DNA of 64,000 nt from UBA1756 sp045132235 (lineage in GTDB: Bacteria; Bacteroidota; Bacteroidia; Bacteroidales; WCHB1-69). Positions within the stretch are counted from its first letter, which is position 1. Every line of letters begins with the position of its first letter. The stretch spans positions 5,678 to 69,677 of the forward strand of contig JBGURX010000012.1 in the NCBI GenBank assembly GCA_045132235.1, read 5' to 3'. Shown here one piece after another: positions 49,721 to 58,175 of the stretch. Below the pieces are notes generated by a model. The model was given only the letters and a program-made list of their open reading frames with translations. It was not told the DNA's origin and made no database searches. The translations under genes were made by a program, and so were the position numbers.

Positions 49721-51442
49721 ATGGATACCAATATTCTTGAAAGAGCGAAGGTCTGGTTGTCGGACCAATATGATGAGGCCACCCGTGCCGAGGTGCGCCG
49801 CCTGATGGAAAACGACCCTACAGAGCTGACGGAGAGTTTCTACCGCACGCTGGAGTTCGGCACCGGCGGGCTGCGCGGCATCATGGGGGTGGGTTCCAAC
49901 CGCATGAACCGCTATACGGTGGGCGCGGCCACACAGGGTCTCGCCAACTACCTGAAGAAAAACCTTCCCGGCACTGCGCTGAAGGTGGTGGTGGCGCACG
50001 ACTCGCGCAACAACAGCCGCCTCTTCGCCGAGGTGACCGCACAGGTGATGGCGGCCAACGGCATCGTATGCTATCTTTTCGATGATTTGCGTCCCACACC
50101 GGAGCTTTCGTTCGCGGTGCGGCACCTCGGCTGCCACGCCGGCGTGATGGTCACCGCCTCGCACAACCCCAAGGAGTACAACGGCTACAAGGTGTATTGG
50201 GGCGACGGCGGGCAGATTGTGCCGCCGCACGACAAGGGTATTATCAATGAGGTGAATGCCGTGACCTCCGTGGAGCAGATCCGCTGGACCGGCGGTGAAG
50301 AGCTCATCAAGTCCATCAGTCACGAGGTGGACGATGAGTATTTGGCGCGCATCAAGGCGTTGACGCTGAATCCAGAGGCCATCGCGCACCAGCACGACCT
50401 GCGCATCGTTTACACCCCGTTGCACGGCACGGGCATCACCATGGTGCCGCAGGCGCTGGAGATGTACGGCTTCACCAACGTCACCGTGCTGGAGTCGCAG
50501 CGCAAGCCCGACGGCGACTTTCCGACCGTGGCCTCCCCCAATCCGGAGGAGCGCGTGGCCATGGAGCTCGCCATCCGCAAGGCCGACGAAATCAACGCCG
50601 ACCTCGTGCTGGCCACCGACCCCGATGCCGACCGTGTGGGCATTGCCGTGCGCGACGACCACGGCCGCATGGTGCTGCTCAACGGCAACATGACCGGCTC
50701 GCTGCTGGTGTATTACATCCTTTCGCAGTGGCACAAGTCCGGACGGCTCACCGGCAAGGAGTTCACGGTGAAGACCATCGTGACCACCGAGCTCATCCGC
50801 GACATTTCCGCCTCCTTCGGTGTGGAGTGCCCCGACGTGCTCACCGGCTTCAAGTACATCGCCGAACAGATTGCGAACACGCCTGACAAGCAGTTCATCG
50901 TGGGCGGCGAGGAGAGCTACGGCTATCTGGTGAGCGACTTCGTGCGTGACAAGGACGCGGTGTCGGCCTGCTGCATGATTGCCGAGATGGCCGCCGTGCT
51001 GGCCGACAGCGGCAAGAGCATGTACCAGCAGCTGCAGGAACTCTACCTCCAGTACGGCTATTACAAAGAGTCGCTGCTCTCCATCACCCGCAAGGGACAG
51101 GCGGGCGCGGCCGAGATACAGCAGATGATGGAAAACTTCCGCAGCAACCCGCCGCGTGAAATCAACGGTTCACCGGTGGTGAAGATGATGGACTACAAGA
51201 ACCGTGTGGCCACCGACCTCGGCAATGGCACCACCACGCCCATCACACTGCCCAAGTCCGACGTGCTGCAGTTCTTCACCGCCGACGGCACCAAGGTCAC
51301 GGTGCGGCCTTCCGGCACGGAGCCAAAAATCAAATTTTATTTTGGAGTAAAAGAAAAACTTTCTGATTTACAGTCTTTTGAGAAAGTTTCAAAACTCTTG
51401 GATGACAAAATCAGTCGTGTCAGGGAGTCATTGAAATTATAA
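49721..51442 (+). CDS. Phosphoglucomutase/phosphomannomutase (phospho-sugar mutase)
   Basis: 573 residues. It moves phosphate between C1 and C6 of hexoses. Seen: the FGTGGLRGIMGVGSNRMN start of domain 1, the phosphoserine loop VTASHNPKEYNGYKVYW (about residues 143-159), the metal loop ATDPDADRVGIAV (about 303-315), the sugar loop GGEESYGYL and the phosphate-binding RPSGTEPKIKFYF near the end. The long form (550-600 residues) is that of the glucose/mannose enzyme in many Firmicutes and Bacteroidota. It probably links glycogen or cell-wall sugars to glycolysis. Confidence 0.94.
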   Translation: MDTNILERAKVWLSDQYDEATRAEVRRLMENDPTELTESFYRTLEFGTGGLRGIMGVGSNRMNRYTVGAATQGLANYLKKNLPGTALKVVVAHDSRNNSRLFAEVTAQVMAANGIVCYLFDDLRPTPELSFAVRHLGCHAGVMVTASHNPKEYNGYKVYWGDGGQIVPPHDKGIINEVNAVTSVEQIRWTGGEELIKSISHEVDDEYLARIKALTLNPEAIAHQHDLRIVYTPLHGTGITMVPQALEMYGFTNVTVLESQRKPDGDFPTVASPNPEERVAMELAIRKADEINADLVLATDPDADRVGIAVRDDHGRMVLLNGNMTGSLLVYYILSQWHKSGRLTGKEFTVKTIVTTELIRDISASFGVECPDVLTGFKYIAEQIANTPDKQFIVGGEESYGYLVSDFVRDKDAVSACCMIAEMAAVLADSGKSMYQQLQELYLQYGYYKESLLSITRKGQAGAAEIQQMMENFRSNPPREINGSPVVKMMDYKNRVATDLGNGTTTPITLPKSDVLQFFTADGTKVTVRPSGTEPKIKFYFGVKEKLSDLQSFEKVSKLLDDKISRVRESLKL

Positions 51443-51490
51443 TAAATCTTAAAAAACGAAACATTGACCCGCTTCTAACGAAAAACATAG

Positions 51491-51498
51491 TAACTTTG
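51491..51498 (+). promoter_or_regulatory. -7 element TAACTTTG for the 156-residue lipoprotein
   Basis: TAnnTTTG match 36 bases before the ATG at 51534. A TTG at 51464 lies 24 bases upstream, longer than the usual spacer. Confidence 0.55.
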
Positions 51499-51533
51499 CA
51501 ATCGTAAGTCTGAATCAACAAAACCTCAACACT

Positions 51534-52004
51534 ATGAAAACAATAAAACTCGCGATGCTGGTGGCTTTGGTGGTGATTTTCGCCGGATGCCAGCAAAAAA
51601 TGAAAAAGGAAGATGTGGAAAAAGGCGTCAACGAAATGTTCGCCAGCTTCCAGAAAAACGGCATTGAAAAGACGCTCTCCGTATTTGCTGACGGCTACGA
51701 CCAGATGTCGGACAACCAGAAGCAGGCTTTCGAGGATGCTTTTGCTGGAAAGGAGTTCAGAATTGCGAAAATAGAGGGCGACAGAGTCACTGCCGAGGTG
51801 TTCGTGTCCCCGTCGGAAGGCGGCCAGCTGATTGTGAAGACCGTGATTTTCAAAGTAATCCAGATAGATGGCAAAATCCGTGTCAAAGACATCATCAATG
51901 TGATTGACAACGGCGGCAAGGCCACTTCCGCTGGCCCCGATGAAGAGGTGATGTCCGACGATGAGGACGACTTGGACAGTCCGCTGTCGGAAGAGCACGA
52001 CTAA
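51534..52004 (+). CDS. Small lipoprotein, unknown function
   Basis: 156 residues. Lipoprotein signal MKTIKLAMLVALVVIFAGC with lipid Cys at residue 19. The mature part has an alpha-then-beta outline of the NTF2-like/DUF4878 size (VNEMFASFQKNGIEKTLSVFADGYDQM, then strands around GDRVTAEVFVSP and KTVIFKVIQIDGKIRVKDI). The tail is strongly acidic (EEVMSDDEDDLD). The fold guess is uncertain. The gene has its own promoter and ends at a strong two-way terminator. Confidence 0.72.
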   Translation: MKTIKLAMLVALVVIFAGCQQKMKKEDVEKGVNEMFASFQKNGIEKTLSVFADGYDQMSDNQKQAFEDAFAGKEFRIAKIEGDRVTAEVFVSPSEGGQLIVKTVIFKVIQIDGKIRVKDIINVIDNGGKATSAGPDEEVMSDDEDDLDSPLSEEHD

Positions 52005-52017
52005 CCGGTTTTACCAT

Positions 52018-52056
52018 AAAAAAAATGGGGTTCCCGTCGGGAACCCCATTTTTTTT
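52018..52056. terminator. Two-way Rho-independent terminator
   Basis: A perfect 18-bp stem with loop GTC: eight A and a T, then GGGGTTCCC, pair with GGGAACCCC, an A and eight T. It serves the lipoprotein gene on the plus strand and the ferredoxin gene on the minus strand. Confidence 0.95.
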
Positions 52057-52070
52057 CGCAAAACAAGCGA

Positions 52071-52241
52071 CTACTCATCCAGTGCGATAGCACCAGTCGG
52101 GCATGCGCCAGCGCAAGCGCCACACTCGATGCATTCATCGGGATTGATTTTGTAGATGTCGCCTTCGGAGATGGCTCCGACAGGGCATTCGCCAGCACAT
52201 GTACCACATGCTACGCAGGAATCAGAAATTTTGTAAGCCAT
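52071..52241 (-). CDS. 2[4Fe-4S] ferredoxin
   Basis: 56 residues from the ATG at 52241; the frame is open to 52343 but a -7 element lies inside that extension. The two cluster motifs are Cys9-x2-Cys12-x2-Cys15-x3-Cys19-Pro and Cys37-x2-Cys40-x2-Cys43-x3-Cys47-Pro, a clostridial-type ferredoxin. It carries electrons at low potential, for instance for pyruvate:ferredoxin oxidoreductase or hydrogenase, and points to an anaerobic life. It is a single-gene transcript. Confidence 0.96.
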   Translation of the reverse strand: MAYKISDSCVACGTCAGECPVGAISEGDIYKINPDECIECGACAGACPTGAIALDE

Positions 52242-52270
52242 AATTTGATAATTTGATTGTTTTACGGCTG

Positions 52271-52278
52271 CAAAAATA
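52271..52278 (-). promoter_or_regulatory. -7 element TATTTTTG for ferredoxin
   Basis: Minus-strand TAnnTTTG match followed by CAGCC, 30 bases before the ATG at 52241. Confidence 0.7.
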
Positions 52279-52362
52279 CTACATTTTTTAGAATTGGCGA
52301 GGGGTGCGGTTATTTTTTTCACGATTAAAGAGTCAACATGCAACAGTTACGAAAAAAATCCG

Positions 52363-52370
52363 TACTTTTG
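52363..52370 (+). promoter_or_regulatory. -7 element TACTTTTG for the membrane protein gene
   Basis: TAnnTTTG match 35 bases before the ATG at 52405. Confidence 0.6.
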
Positions 52371-52404
52371 CGTCTTCAAACCCTAAGTTCAACCATTGAA
52401 ACAG

Positions 52405-53775
52405 ATGAAGATAATAAGCAACGACAGAAGGAATTTCTACAGTTGGGGAGTCTTGTTGCTGGTAGCCATTGCATACTTGATCACTGTTTTTACACCGAAC
52501 AAGTTCTCTTCGCCGCACCGGGTGTTCCATTGGGATGTAAAAAATTATTATTCCTACCTTCCCGCCTACTTCATCGAACATGACATCGGCATGACAAAAT
52601 GGGAAAACCAGTACCCGAATTTCAACAAATACTGGCCCACCTATGTGCGCGATGACAAATTTGTCATCAAAACCACCATGGGGGTTTCTTTCTTCTATGC
52701 CCCGTTTTTTGCAGTGGCACATTTTATTGCCGAGCCATTGGGATATCCCGCAGATGGTTTTTCAAAGCCATACGCACTGGCCATATTGCTGAGCGGAGCA
52801 GTCTTTGCATGGCTGGGACTGCTGGTTTTGCAGCGCTTTTTGTTGCGCTATTATCACGACAAAGTGGTGGCGGCGACTTTGGCCATCATCGGTCTTACGA
52901 CAACGCTGTACTGGTACGCCACCTACGAAGCGCCCATGTCGCACAGCTACAGTTTCTTCCTTTTTGCAGTATTCCTCTACCTGACAGACAAATGGTATGA
53001 AAAAGCATCATGGTGGAAGGCCTTGTTGCTGGGACTCGTATTCGGCATGATTGCCTTGGTCAGACCTTCCAACGCATTGGTAGTCATTGTTTTCTTTTTA
53101 TACGGAATAAAAAAATGGAAGGACATTCCCTCCCGAATCAAGCTGTTTGGGAAGTACTGGTACCATTTTTTCATAGTTTTGGCCATGATCGGGCTGGTGA
53201 TGCTGCCTCAGCTGCTGTATTGGAAAGAAATCACGGGACAATGGATTTACTATTCCTACGGCGACGAGCGGTTCTTTTGGAATGATCCCAAAATCATAGA
53301 AGTATTGTTCGGATATAGAAAAGGGCTATTCATTTATACTCCGGTTCTGCTGGTCTCTTTGGTGGGGATGTTTTTTTTATGGAAGAGGGAAAGAGGGATG
53401 TTCTGGCCGCTGGCTGTCTTTTTCGTCCTCAACGTATATGTCATTTCTTCCTGGTGGTGCTGGTGGTATGGCGGCAGCTTCGGACTCCGTGCCTTTGTGG
53501 AAAGCTACGCATTACTGGCCGTGCCGATGGCTTGCCTCTTTTCATGGGCAGCCGAAAAGCGCAAGTCCATCCGTTTTCCCATATACACGATTGTATTATT
53601 GCTGGCGCTGCGTTCTGCCTTCCATACCATCCAATATTACAAAGAAGTCATACACTATGACGGCATGACAAAAAAAGCATTTTACCATAACTTTTGGAGA
53701 ACAAAACAACCAAAAGATCATTGGGATTATATAGAACTCCCTGATTGCGAAGGAGCAATGAAAGGAGAACGATGA
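52405..53775 (+). CDS. Polytopic membrane protein, GT-C (glycosyltransferase 39-like) outline
   Basis: 456 residues from the ATG at 52405; an in-frame TTG at 52396 is the alternative. Around ten membrane helices alternate with short loops. The first outer loop has HWDVKNYYSYLPAYF, with an acidic residue where GT-C enzymes bind lipid-linked sugar, and later come YATYEAPMSHSYSFFLFAV and WWCWWYGGSFGLRAFVESYALL. This pattern fits GT-C mannosyl- or arabinosyl-type transferases, but no family is certain. It is upstream of rfbB by 44 bases, which supports a surface-polysaccharide role. It is more AT-rich than its neighbours. Confidence 0.72.
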   Translation: MKIISNDRRNFYSWGVLLLVAIAYLITVFTPNKFSSPHRVFHWDVKNYYSYLPAYFIEHDIGMTKWENQYPNFNKYWPTYVRDDKFVIKTTMGVSFFYAPFFAVAHFIAEPLGYPADGFSKPYALAILLSGAVFAWLGLLVLQRFLLRYYHDKVVAATLAIIGLTTTLYWYATYEAPMSHSYSFFLFAVFLYLTDKWYEKASWWKALLLGLVFGMIALVRPSNALVVIVFFLYGIKKWKDIPSRIKLFGKYWYHFFIVLAMIGLVMLPQLLYWKEITGQWIYYSYGDERFFWNDPKIIEVLFGYRKGLFIYTPVLLVSLVGMFFLWKRERGMFWPLAVFFVLNVYVISSWWCWWYGGSFGLRAFVESYALLAVPMACLFSWAAEKRKSIRFPIYTIVLLLALRSAFHTIQYYKEVIHYDGMTKKAFYHNFWRTKQPKDHWDYIELPDCEGAMKGER

Positions 53776-53819
53776 ACAAGTTTAATACGGTAATATTCTA
53801 ATACTAAACGAATCACATT

Positions 53820-54869
53820 ATGAAAAAAATCCTCATCACCGGCGGTGCCGGCTTCATCGGCTCACATGTCGTGAGACTTTTTGTCAACCAGTATCCCGAT
53901 GTGGAAATCTATAACTTGGACAAGCTCACCTATGCAGGCAACCTCGAAAACCTGTCGGACATCGACAAGCGGCCGAACTACCACTTTGTGAAGGGCGACA
54001 TCGTGGACGCGCAGTTTGTGACCGCCCTCTTCGAGAAAGAGCGTTTCGACGGTGTGGTGCACCTCGCCGCCGAGTCGCATGTGGACCGCTCTATCGCCAA
54101 CCCCATGGAGTTCATCTTCACCAACGTGGTGGGCACCGTCAACCTGCTGAACGCCGCCCGCAACATCTGGAAGGATGACTACACGGGCAAGCGCTTCTAC
54201 CACATCTCCACCGACGAGGTGTACGGCGCCCTCGGCGACACCGGCTCCTTCAAGGAGACCACTCCCTACTCGCCGCACAGTCCCTACTCCGCCTCCAAGG
54301 CCAGCTCCGACCATTTCGTGCGCGCCTACCACGACACCTACGGCCTGCCGGTGGTCATCTCCAACTGCTCCAACAACTACGGCCCCAACCAATTCCCGGA
54401 AAAGCTTATCCCGTTGTTTATCAACAACATCAAGCATAACAAATCGCTGCCTGTGTATGGCAAGGGCATCAACGTGCGCGACTGGCTTTACGTGGAGGAC
54501 CACGCCCGCGCCATCGACCTCATTTTCCACAAAGGTAAAGATGGCGAGACCTACAATATCGGCGGCAACAACGAGTGGCGCAACATCGACCTCATCAAGA
54601 AGTTGATAGAGATTTTGGACCGCAAGCTGGGCCGTCCGGAAGGCACTTCGCTGGCGCTCATCACCTACGTCACCGACCGTGCCGGCCACGACCTGCGCTA
54701 TGCCATCGACGCCACCAAGCTCCGCACCGAGCTGGGCTGGGAGCCCACCATCAAGTTTGCGGAGGGCTTCGAGAAGACCGTTGACTGGTACTTGGAGAAC
54801 GAGGCATGGTTAGACAACGTCACCTCGGGCAGCTACCAGGATTACTACCGCAAGATGTATGGAGAGTAG
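53820..54869 (+). CDS. rfbB: dTDP-glucose 4,6-dehydratase
   Basis: 349 residues. It converts dTDP-glucose to dTDP-4-keto-6-deoxyglucose, the second step to dTDP-rhamnose. An extended short-chain dehydrogenase: NAD loop TGGAGFIGSH (residues 7-16), STDEVYGALGDTG with the Asp-Glu catalytic pair, YSASKASSDHFVRAY with Tyr and Lys, NNYGPNQFPEKLIPL, and YNIGGNNEW. The other rhamnose genes are not adjacent. The last 11 bases overlap the next gene in another frame, an odd pairing of a sugar-nucleotide gene with an aromatic pathway gene. Confidence 0.96.
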   Translation: MKKILITGGAGFIGSHVVRLFVNQYPDVEIYNLDKLTYAGNLENLSDIDKRPNYHFVKGDIVDAQFVTALFEKERFDGVVHLAAESHVDRSIANPMEFIFTNVVGTVNLLNAARNIWKDDYTGKRFYHISTDEVYGALGDTGSFKETTPYSPHSPYSASKASSDHFVRAYHDTYGLPVVISNCSNNYGPNQFPEKLIPLFINNIKHNKSLPVYGKGINVRDWLYVEDHARAIDLIFHKGKDGETYNIGGNNEWRNIDLIKKLIEILDRKLGRPEGTSLALITYVTDRAGHDLRYAIDATKLRTELGWEPTIKFAEGFEKTVDWYLENEAWLDNVTSGSYQDYYRKMYGE

Positions 54870-55911
54870 CGGAGAGCAGATTTTCCGGTATCTCGTGGCC
54901 GGTCCCTGTGCGGCGGAGAGCGAGCGGCAGCTGTTGGAGACCGCCGAGCGCCTGCACCGCGTGGCTGAGCGTTTCCCCTGTCCGGTCACCTTTTTCCGTG
55001 CCGGGGTGTGGAAGCCGCGCAGCAGTGGCGCCGATTTCAGCGGTGCAGGCGCGGAAGCACTGCCCTGGCTGCAGGAGGTGAACCGCCGTTACGGTTTTGC
55101 AGCCTGTGTGGAAGTGGCGCGCCCGCAGCATATCGAGAGCTGCCTGCAGCACGGCATCACCGCCTTCTGGGTGGGCGCCCGCACCGCGGTCAACCCCTTC
55201 GCCGTACAAGAGCTTGCCGACAGTTTGAAAGGCACCGGCTGCTCCCTTCTCGTCAAAAACCCCGCCACCCCCGACCTCAAGCTGTGGCTCGGCAACATCG
55301 AGCGGTTCGAGAAAGCCGGCGTGCAGCAGATTTTCGCCGTGCACCGTGGTTTTGCCGTGGAACACGAGAACGTGCTGCGCAACGCGCCGCTGTGGGAAAT
55401 TCCCATCGCCTTCAAGGTGGCGCGCCCCGACATCCCATTGTTGTGCGACCCGTCGCATATCGCCGGACAGTCGGCCTACCTCCGCCAGATGTCTCAAATC
55501 GCCCTTGACTACGGCTTCAACGGACTGATGGTGGAAACCCACTGCCAGCCTGCGCAGGCGCTGAGCGATGCCGCCCAGCAGATCACGCCCGAGGAGCTGG
55601 CCGACATGCTGTGCGGCCTCGTGCTCAAAACCTCCGCCCACGACCCCGACCAGCTGCTGCGGCAGCAGCGCACCCTCATCCACAATATCGACATCCAGAT
55701 GAGCCAACTGCTGGCCAAGCGCATGTCGTTGGTGGAGGAAATCGCCCAGATCAAAAGGGAAAACGGCATTCCGCTCGTGCAACCCAACCAGTGGAACAAC
55801 GTGGTGGGCACCTACCGGCAGTCGGCGCTGCCCGACGAGGAGTACCAGGCTTTCCTGCAGCAATTCCTCGAACTTCTTCACCAATATTCTCTCAAAAGAC
55901 AAAGCCGTTAA
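54859..55911 (+). CDS. Bifunctional DAHP synthase (type I-beta) / chorismate mutase (type II)
   Basis: 350 residues. Residues 1-255 are the DAHP synthase of the KDPG-like I-beta type, which condenses PEP with erythrose 4-phosphate: VAGPCAAES, FRAGVWKPRSS, LWLGNIERFEKAG, AVHRGF, LCDPSHIAGQ and VETHCQPAQALSD. Residues ~260-350 are a chorismate mutase helix bundle (LLRQQRTLIHNIDIQMSQLLAKRMSLVEEIAQIKRENG). The fused mutase often gives feedback control by prephenate or chorismate in such proteins. The start is 54859, inside rfbB by 11 bases. Gene symbols vary between species, so none is given. Confidence 0.95.
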   Translation: MESSGEQIFRYLVAGPCAAESERQLLETAERLHRVAERFPCPVTFFRAGVWKPRSSGADFSGAGAEALPWLQEVNRRYGFAACVEVARPQHIESCLQHGITAFWVGARTAVNPFAVQELADSLKGTGCSLLVKNPATPDLKLWLGNIERFEKAGVQQIFAVHRGFAVEHENVLRNAPLWEIPIAFKVARPDIPLLCDPSHIAGQSAYLRQMSQIALDYGFNGLMVETHCQPAQALSDAAQQITPEELADMLCGLVLKTSAHDPDQLLRQQRTLIHNIDIQMSQLLAKRMSLVEEIAQIKRENGIPLVQPNQWNNVVGTYRQSALPDEEYQAFLQQFLELLHQYSLKRQSR

Positions 55912-55946
55912 TTATATATAAGATTGAATACTAATAATTTATAAAA

Positions 55947-56852
55947 ATGCCCAACACCCCACAACCTGAACATCGCGCCGGATTTGTCAACCTGATTGGC
56001 AACCCCAACGTCGGCAAAAGCACCCTGATGAACCAGCTGGTCGGCGAGCGGCTTTCCATCATCACCGCGAAAGCGCAGACCACCCGCCACCGCATCAAGG
56101 GCATCGTCGATGGCGACAACTTCCAGATCATCTACTCCGACCTGCCCGGCATCCTCACCCCAGCCTACAAGATGCAGGAGATGATGCGCAAATTCGTGAC
56201 CCAGTCGCTGCAGGATGCGGATGTAATCCTCTACCTCGTGGAGTGTGGCGAGACCCGCTACGATGCTGAAATCATGGAGCATCTTCAGAAAATTGATATT
56301 CCCATCATTTTAGTAATCAATAAAATAGATAAATGCACTGCTGAGCAGGTGACTGAAGCGGAGGCATATTGGAAAAACCTTTTCCCCAAAGCGGAATGCG
56401 TGCTCATCTCGGCACTGCAGTCGAAAAACATCGACCAGCTGATTGCCAAAATCACAGAGAAGCTGCCGGTTCATGAGCCCTATTTCCCCAAAGACCAGCT
56501 CACCGACCGTCCCATGCGCTTCTTCGTTTCGGAGATTATCCGCGAGAAAATTCTGCTCAACTACACCAAGGAAATTCCTTACAGTGTGGAAGTTGTGGTG
56601 GATGAATACAAAGAAACGGAAGGCTTGGTGCGCATCATGGCGACGTTGTATGTGGAGCGCGACACGCAGAAGTCCATCATCATCGGCAAGGGCGGACAGG
56701 CCATCAAGAAGCTCGGCACCGAGTCGCGGCTGGCCATCGAGGAGTTCATCGGCGAGCATGTCTTTTTGGATTTGTCGGTGAAAGTGCTGAAAGACTGGCG
56801 CAACAACGAAAATATCATCAACCGGTTCGGGTATGGGAACACGGAGAGGTGA
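55947..56852 (+). CDS. era: GTPase Era
   Basis: 301 residues. It helps mature the 30S subunit by binding the 3' end of 16S rRNA. Seen: GNPNVGKST (G1, about residues 12-20), TTRHRIKG (G2), DLPGIL (G3), VINKID (G4), ISAL (G5), and a C-terminal KH domain with IIGKGGQAIKKLGTESR. The length is normal. It begins 35 bases after the DAHP synthase gene. An AT-rich intergenic repeat follows its stop. Confidence 0.97.
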   Translation: MPNTPQPEHRAGFVNLIGNPNVGKSTLMNQLVGERLSIITAKAQTTRHRIKGIVDGDNFQIIYSDLPGILTPAYKMQEMMRKFVTQSLQDADVILYLVECGETRYDAEIMEHLQKIDIPIILVINKIDKCTAEQVTEAEAYWKNLFPKAECVLISALQSKNIDQLIAKITEKLPVHEPYFPKDQLTDRPMRFFVSEIIREKILLNYTKEIPYSVEVVVDEYKETEGLVRIMATLYVERDTQKSIIIGKGGQAIKKLGTESRLAIEEFIGEHVFLDLSVKVLKDWRNNENIINRFGYGNTER

Positions 56853-56907
56853 AAATGGAAAATGGGAAACTGAGAATTGAGAATTGAAAATTAATAAATA
56901 ATAGATT
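56853..56907 (+). repeat. AT-rich intergenic repeat, site B
   Basis: Just after the era stop: GAAACTGAGAATTGAGAATT, then GAAAATTAA. It is the same kind of element as those after 32921 (minus strand) and 63765. Confidence 0.65.
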
Positions 56908-57780
56908 ATGAAAATCATTGATGGTAAGAAGATTGCCAATGAAGTGAAGAATGAGATTGCGAAGAAGGTGCAGGAGCGGATGGCTGACGGCAGGCCGGTG
57001 CCGCACCTTGCGGCTGTGATTGTGGGCGACGACGGTGCTTCAAAGACCTATATCGGAAGCATCGAGCGGTCGTGCCGCGAGGTGGGTTTCACCTCCTCCA
57101 TCTACCAATATTCGGCCAATATTACGGAGCAGGAGCTGCTGGATGCCATCGACTTCCTCAACCGCGACGATGAGGTGGACGGCTACATCATCCAGCTGCC
57201 GCTGCCCAAGCATATCAGCACCGAAAAGGTGATTGCCCATGTGGACCCCAACAAGGATGTGGACTGTTTCCATCCTATGAACAACGGCAAGCTGTTCTTG
57301 GGTGAGGCTTGTTTCCTGCCGGCCACGCCCTACGGCACCATTGAGTTGATGCGGCGCGCGGGCATCAGTGCGGCCGGGAAGCACTGCGTGGTGCTGGGAC
57401 GCAGCAACATCGTGGGCAAGCCGCTGGCGATGCTGCTGGCCGAAAAGAGCGACACCGGCAACGCCACGGTGACCATCTGCCACAGCCGCACCCCTAACCT
57501 GAAGGAGGTGTGCGCCACCGCCGACATCCTGCTGGTGGCCATCGGGCAGCCGGAGATGATCACGGCGGAGTATGTGAAGAAGGGCGCGACGGTCATCGAC
57601 ATCGGTATCCACAGGATTCCTGACAGCAGCGAGAAGGGCTACCGCATCTGCGGCGATGTGAAATACGACGAGGTGGCGCCCAAGTGCGCAGCCATCACCC
57701 CCGTGCCGGGCGGCGTGGGACCGATGACCATGACCTGTCTGATGCTGAACACCCTGCACGCCCGCGAAAACAAGGAATAG
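56908..57780 (+). CDS. folD: FolD-type methylene-THF dehydrogenase/cyclohydrolase with altered catalytic site
   Basis: 290 residues. The family interconverts methylene-, methenyl- and formyl-tetrahydrofolate. The fold marks are complete: GDDGASKTYIG, DGYIIQLPLPKHIS, VVLGRSNIVGKPLA, CHSRT, and ITPVPGGVGPMT. But the catalytic site is changed: Tyr48 is kept, while the position four residues later, which is the catalytic Lys (Lys54 in E. coli, Lys56 in human MTHFD1), is Ile52 here. The DVDG motif is also DVDC (Cys120). The cyclohydrolase step needs this Lys in the studied enzymes, so that half-reaction may be lost or done differently. It stands 55 bases after era and is followed by the S4 gene. 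Confidence 0.93.
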   Translation: MKIIDGKKIANEVKNEIAKKVQERMADGRPVPHLAAVIVGDDGASKTYIGSIERSCREVGFTSSIYQYSANITEQELLDAIDFLNRDDEVDGYIIQLPLPKHISTEKVIAHVDPNKDVDCFHPMNNGKLFLGEACFLPATPYGTIELMRRAGISAAGKHCVVLGRSNIVGKPLAMLLAEKSDTGNATVTICHSRTPNLKEVCATADILLVAIGQPEMITAEYVKKGATVIDIGIHRIPDSSEKGYRICGDVKYDEVAPKCAAITPVPGGVGPMTMTCLMLNTLHARENKE

Positions 57781-57781
57781 C

Positions 57782-58165
57782 ATGGAAAGCGTACGTATCG
57801 ACAAATGGCTCTGGACGGTGCGTCTGTTCAAGACGCGCTCCATGGCCACCGACGCCTGCAACGCCGGCAAGGTGAAGATGAACGGCACAAATGTGAAGCC
57901 CTCCAAGAACATCAAGCCTGACGAGGTGTTCGAGGTACACATCGGACAACTGGTGAAGACCGTGAAGGTGCTGGACGCCCCGAAGAGCCGGGTGGGAGCG
58001 CCGCTGGTGCCGCAGTACTACGAAGACCTCACCCCACAGGAGGAGTACGACCGTGTGAAGATGCTGAACATGCGCTTCGAGCGGCGCGACCGCGGAGAGG
58101 GCCGTCCTACCAAACGCGACCGCCGACAGATTGACTTCATCAAGAACCTGTACGGGGAAGAATAA
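57782..58165 (+). CDS. S4-domain RNA-binding protein (Hsp15/HslR-like)
   Basis: 127 residues. Residues 3-65 are an S4 domain (RIDKWLWTVRLFKTRSMATDACNAGKVKMNGTNVKPS in normal spacing). The C-terminal third is highly charged (RFERRDRGEGRPTKRDRRQ), as in Hsp15. That protein rescues stalled 50S subunits carrying nascent peptide. The start is one base after the folD stop. It is convergent with lpxH, 10 bases away. Confidence 0.9.
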   Translation: MESVRIDKWLWTVRLFKTRSMATDACNAGKVKMNGTNVKPSKNIKPDEVFEVHIGQLVKTVKVLDAPKSRVGAPLVPQYYEDLTPQEEYDRVKMLNMRFERRDRGEGRPTKRDRRQIDFIKNLYGEE

Positions 58166-58175
58166 AAAGTGGGGA

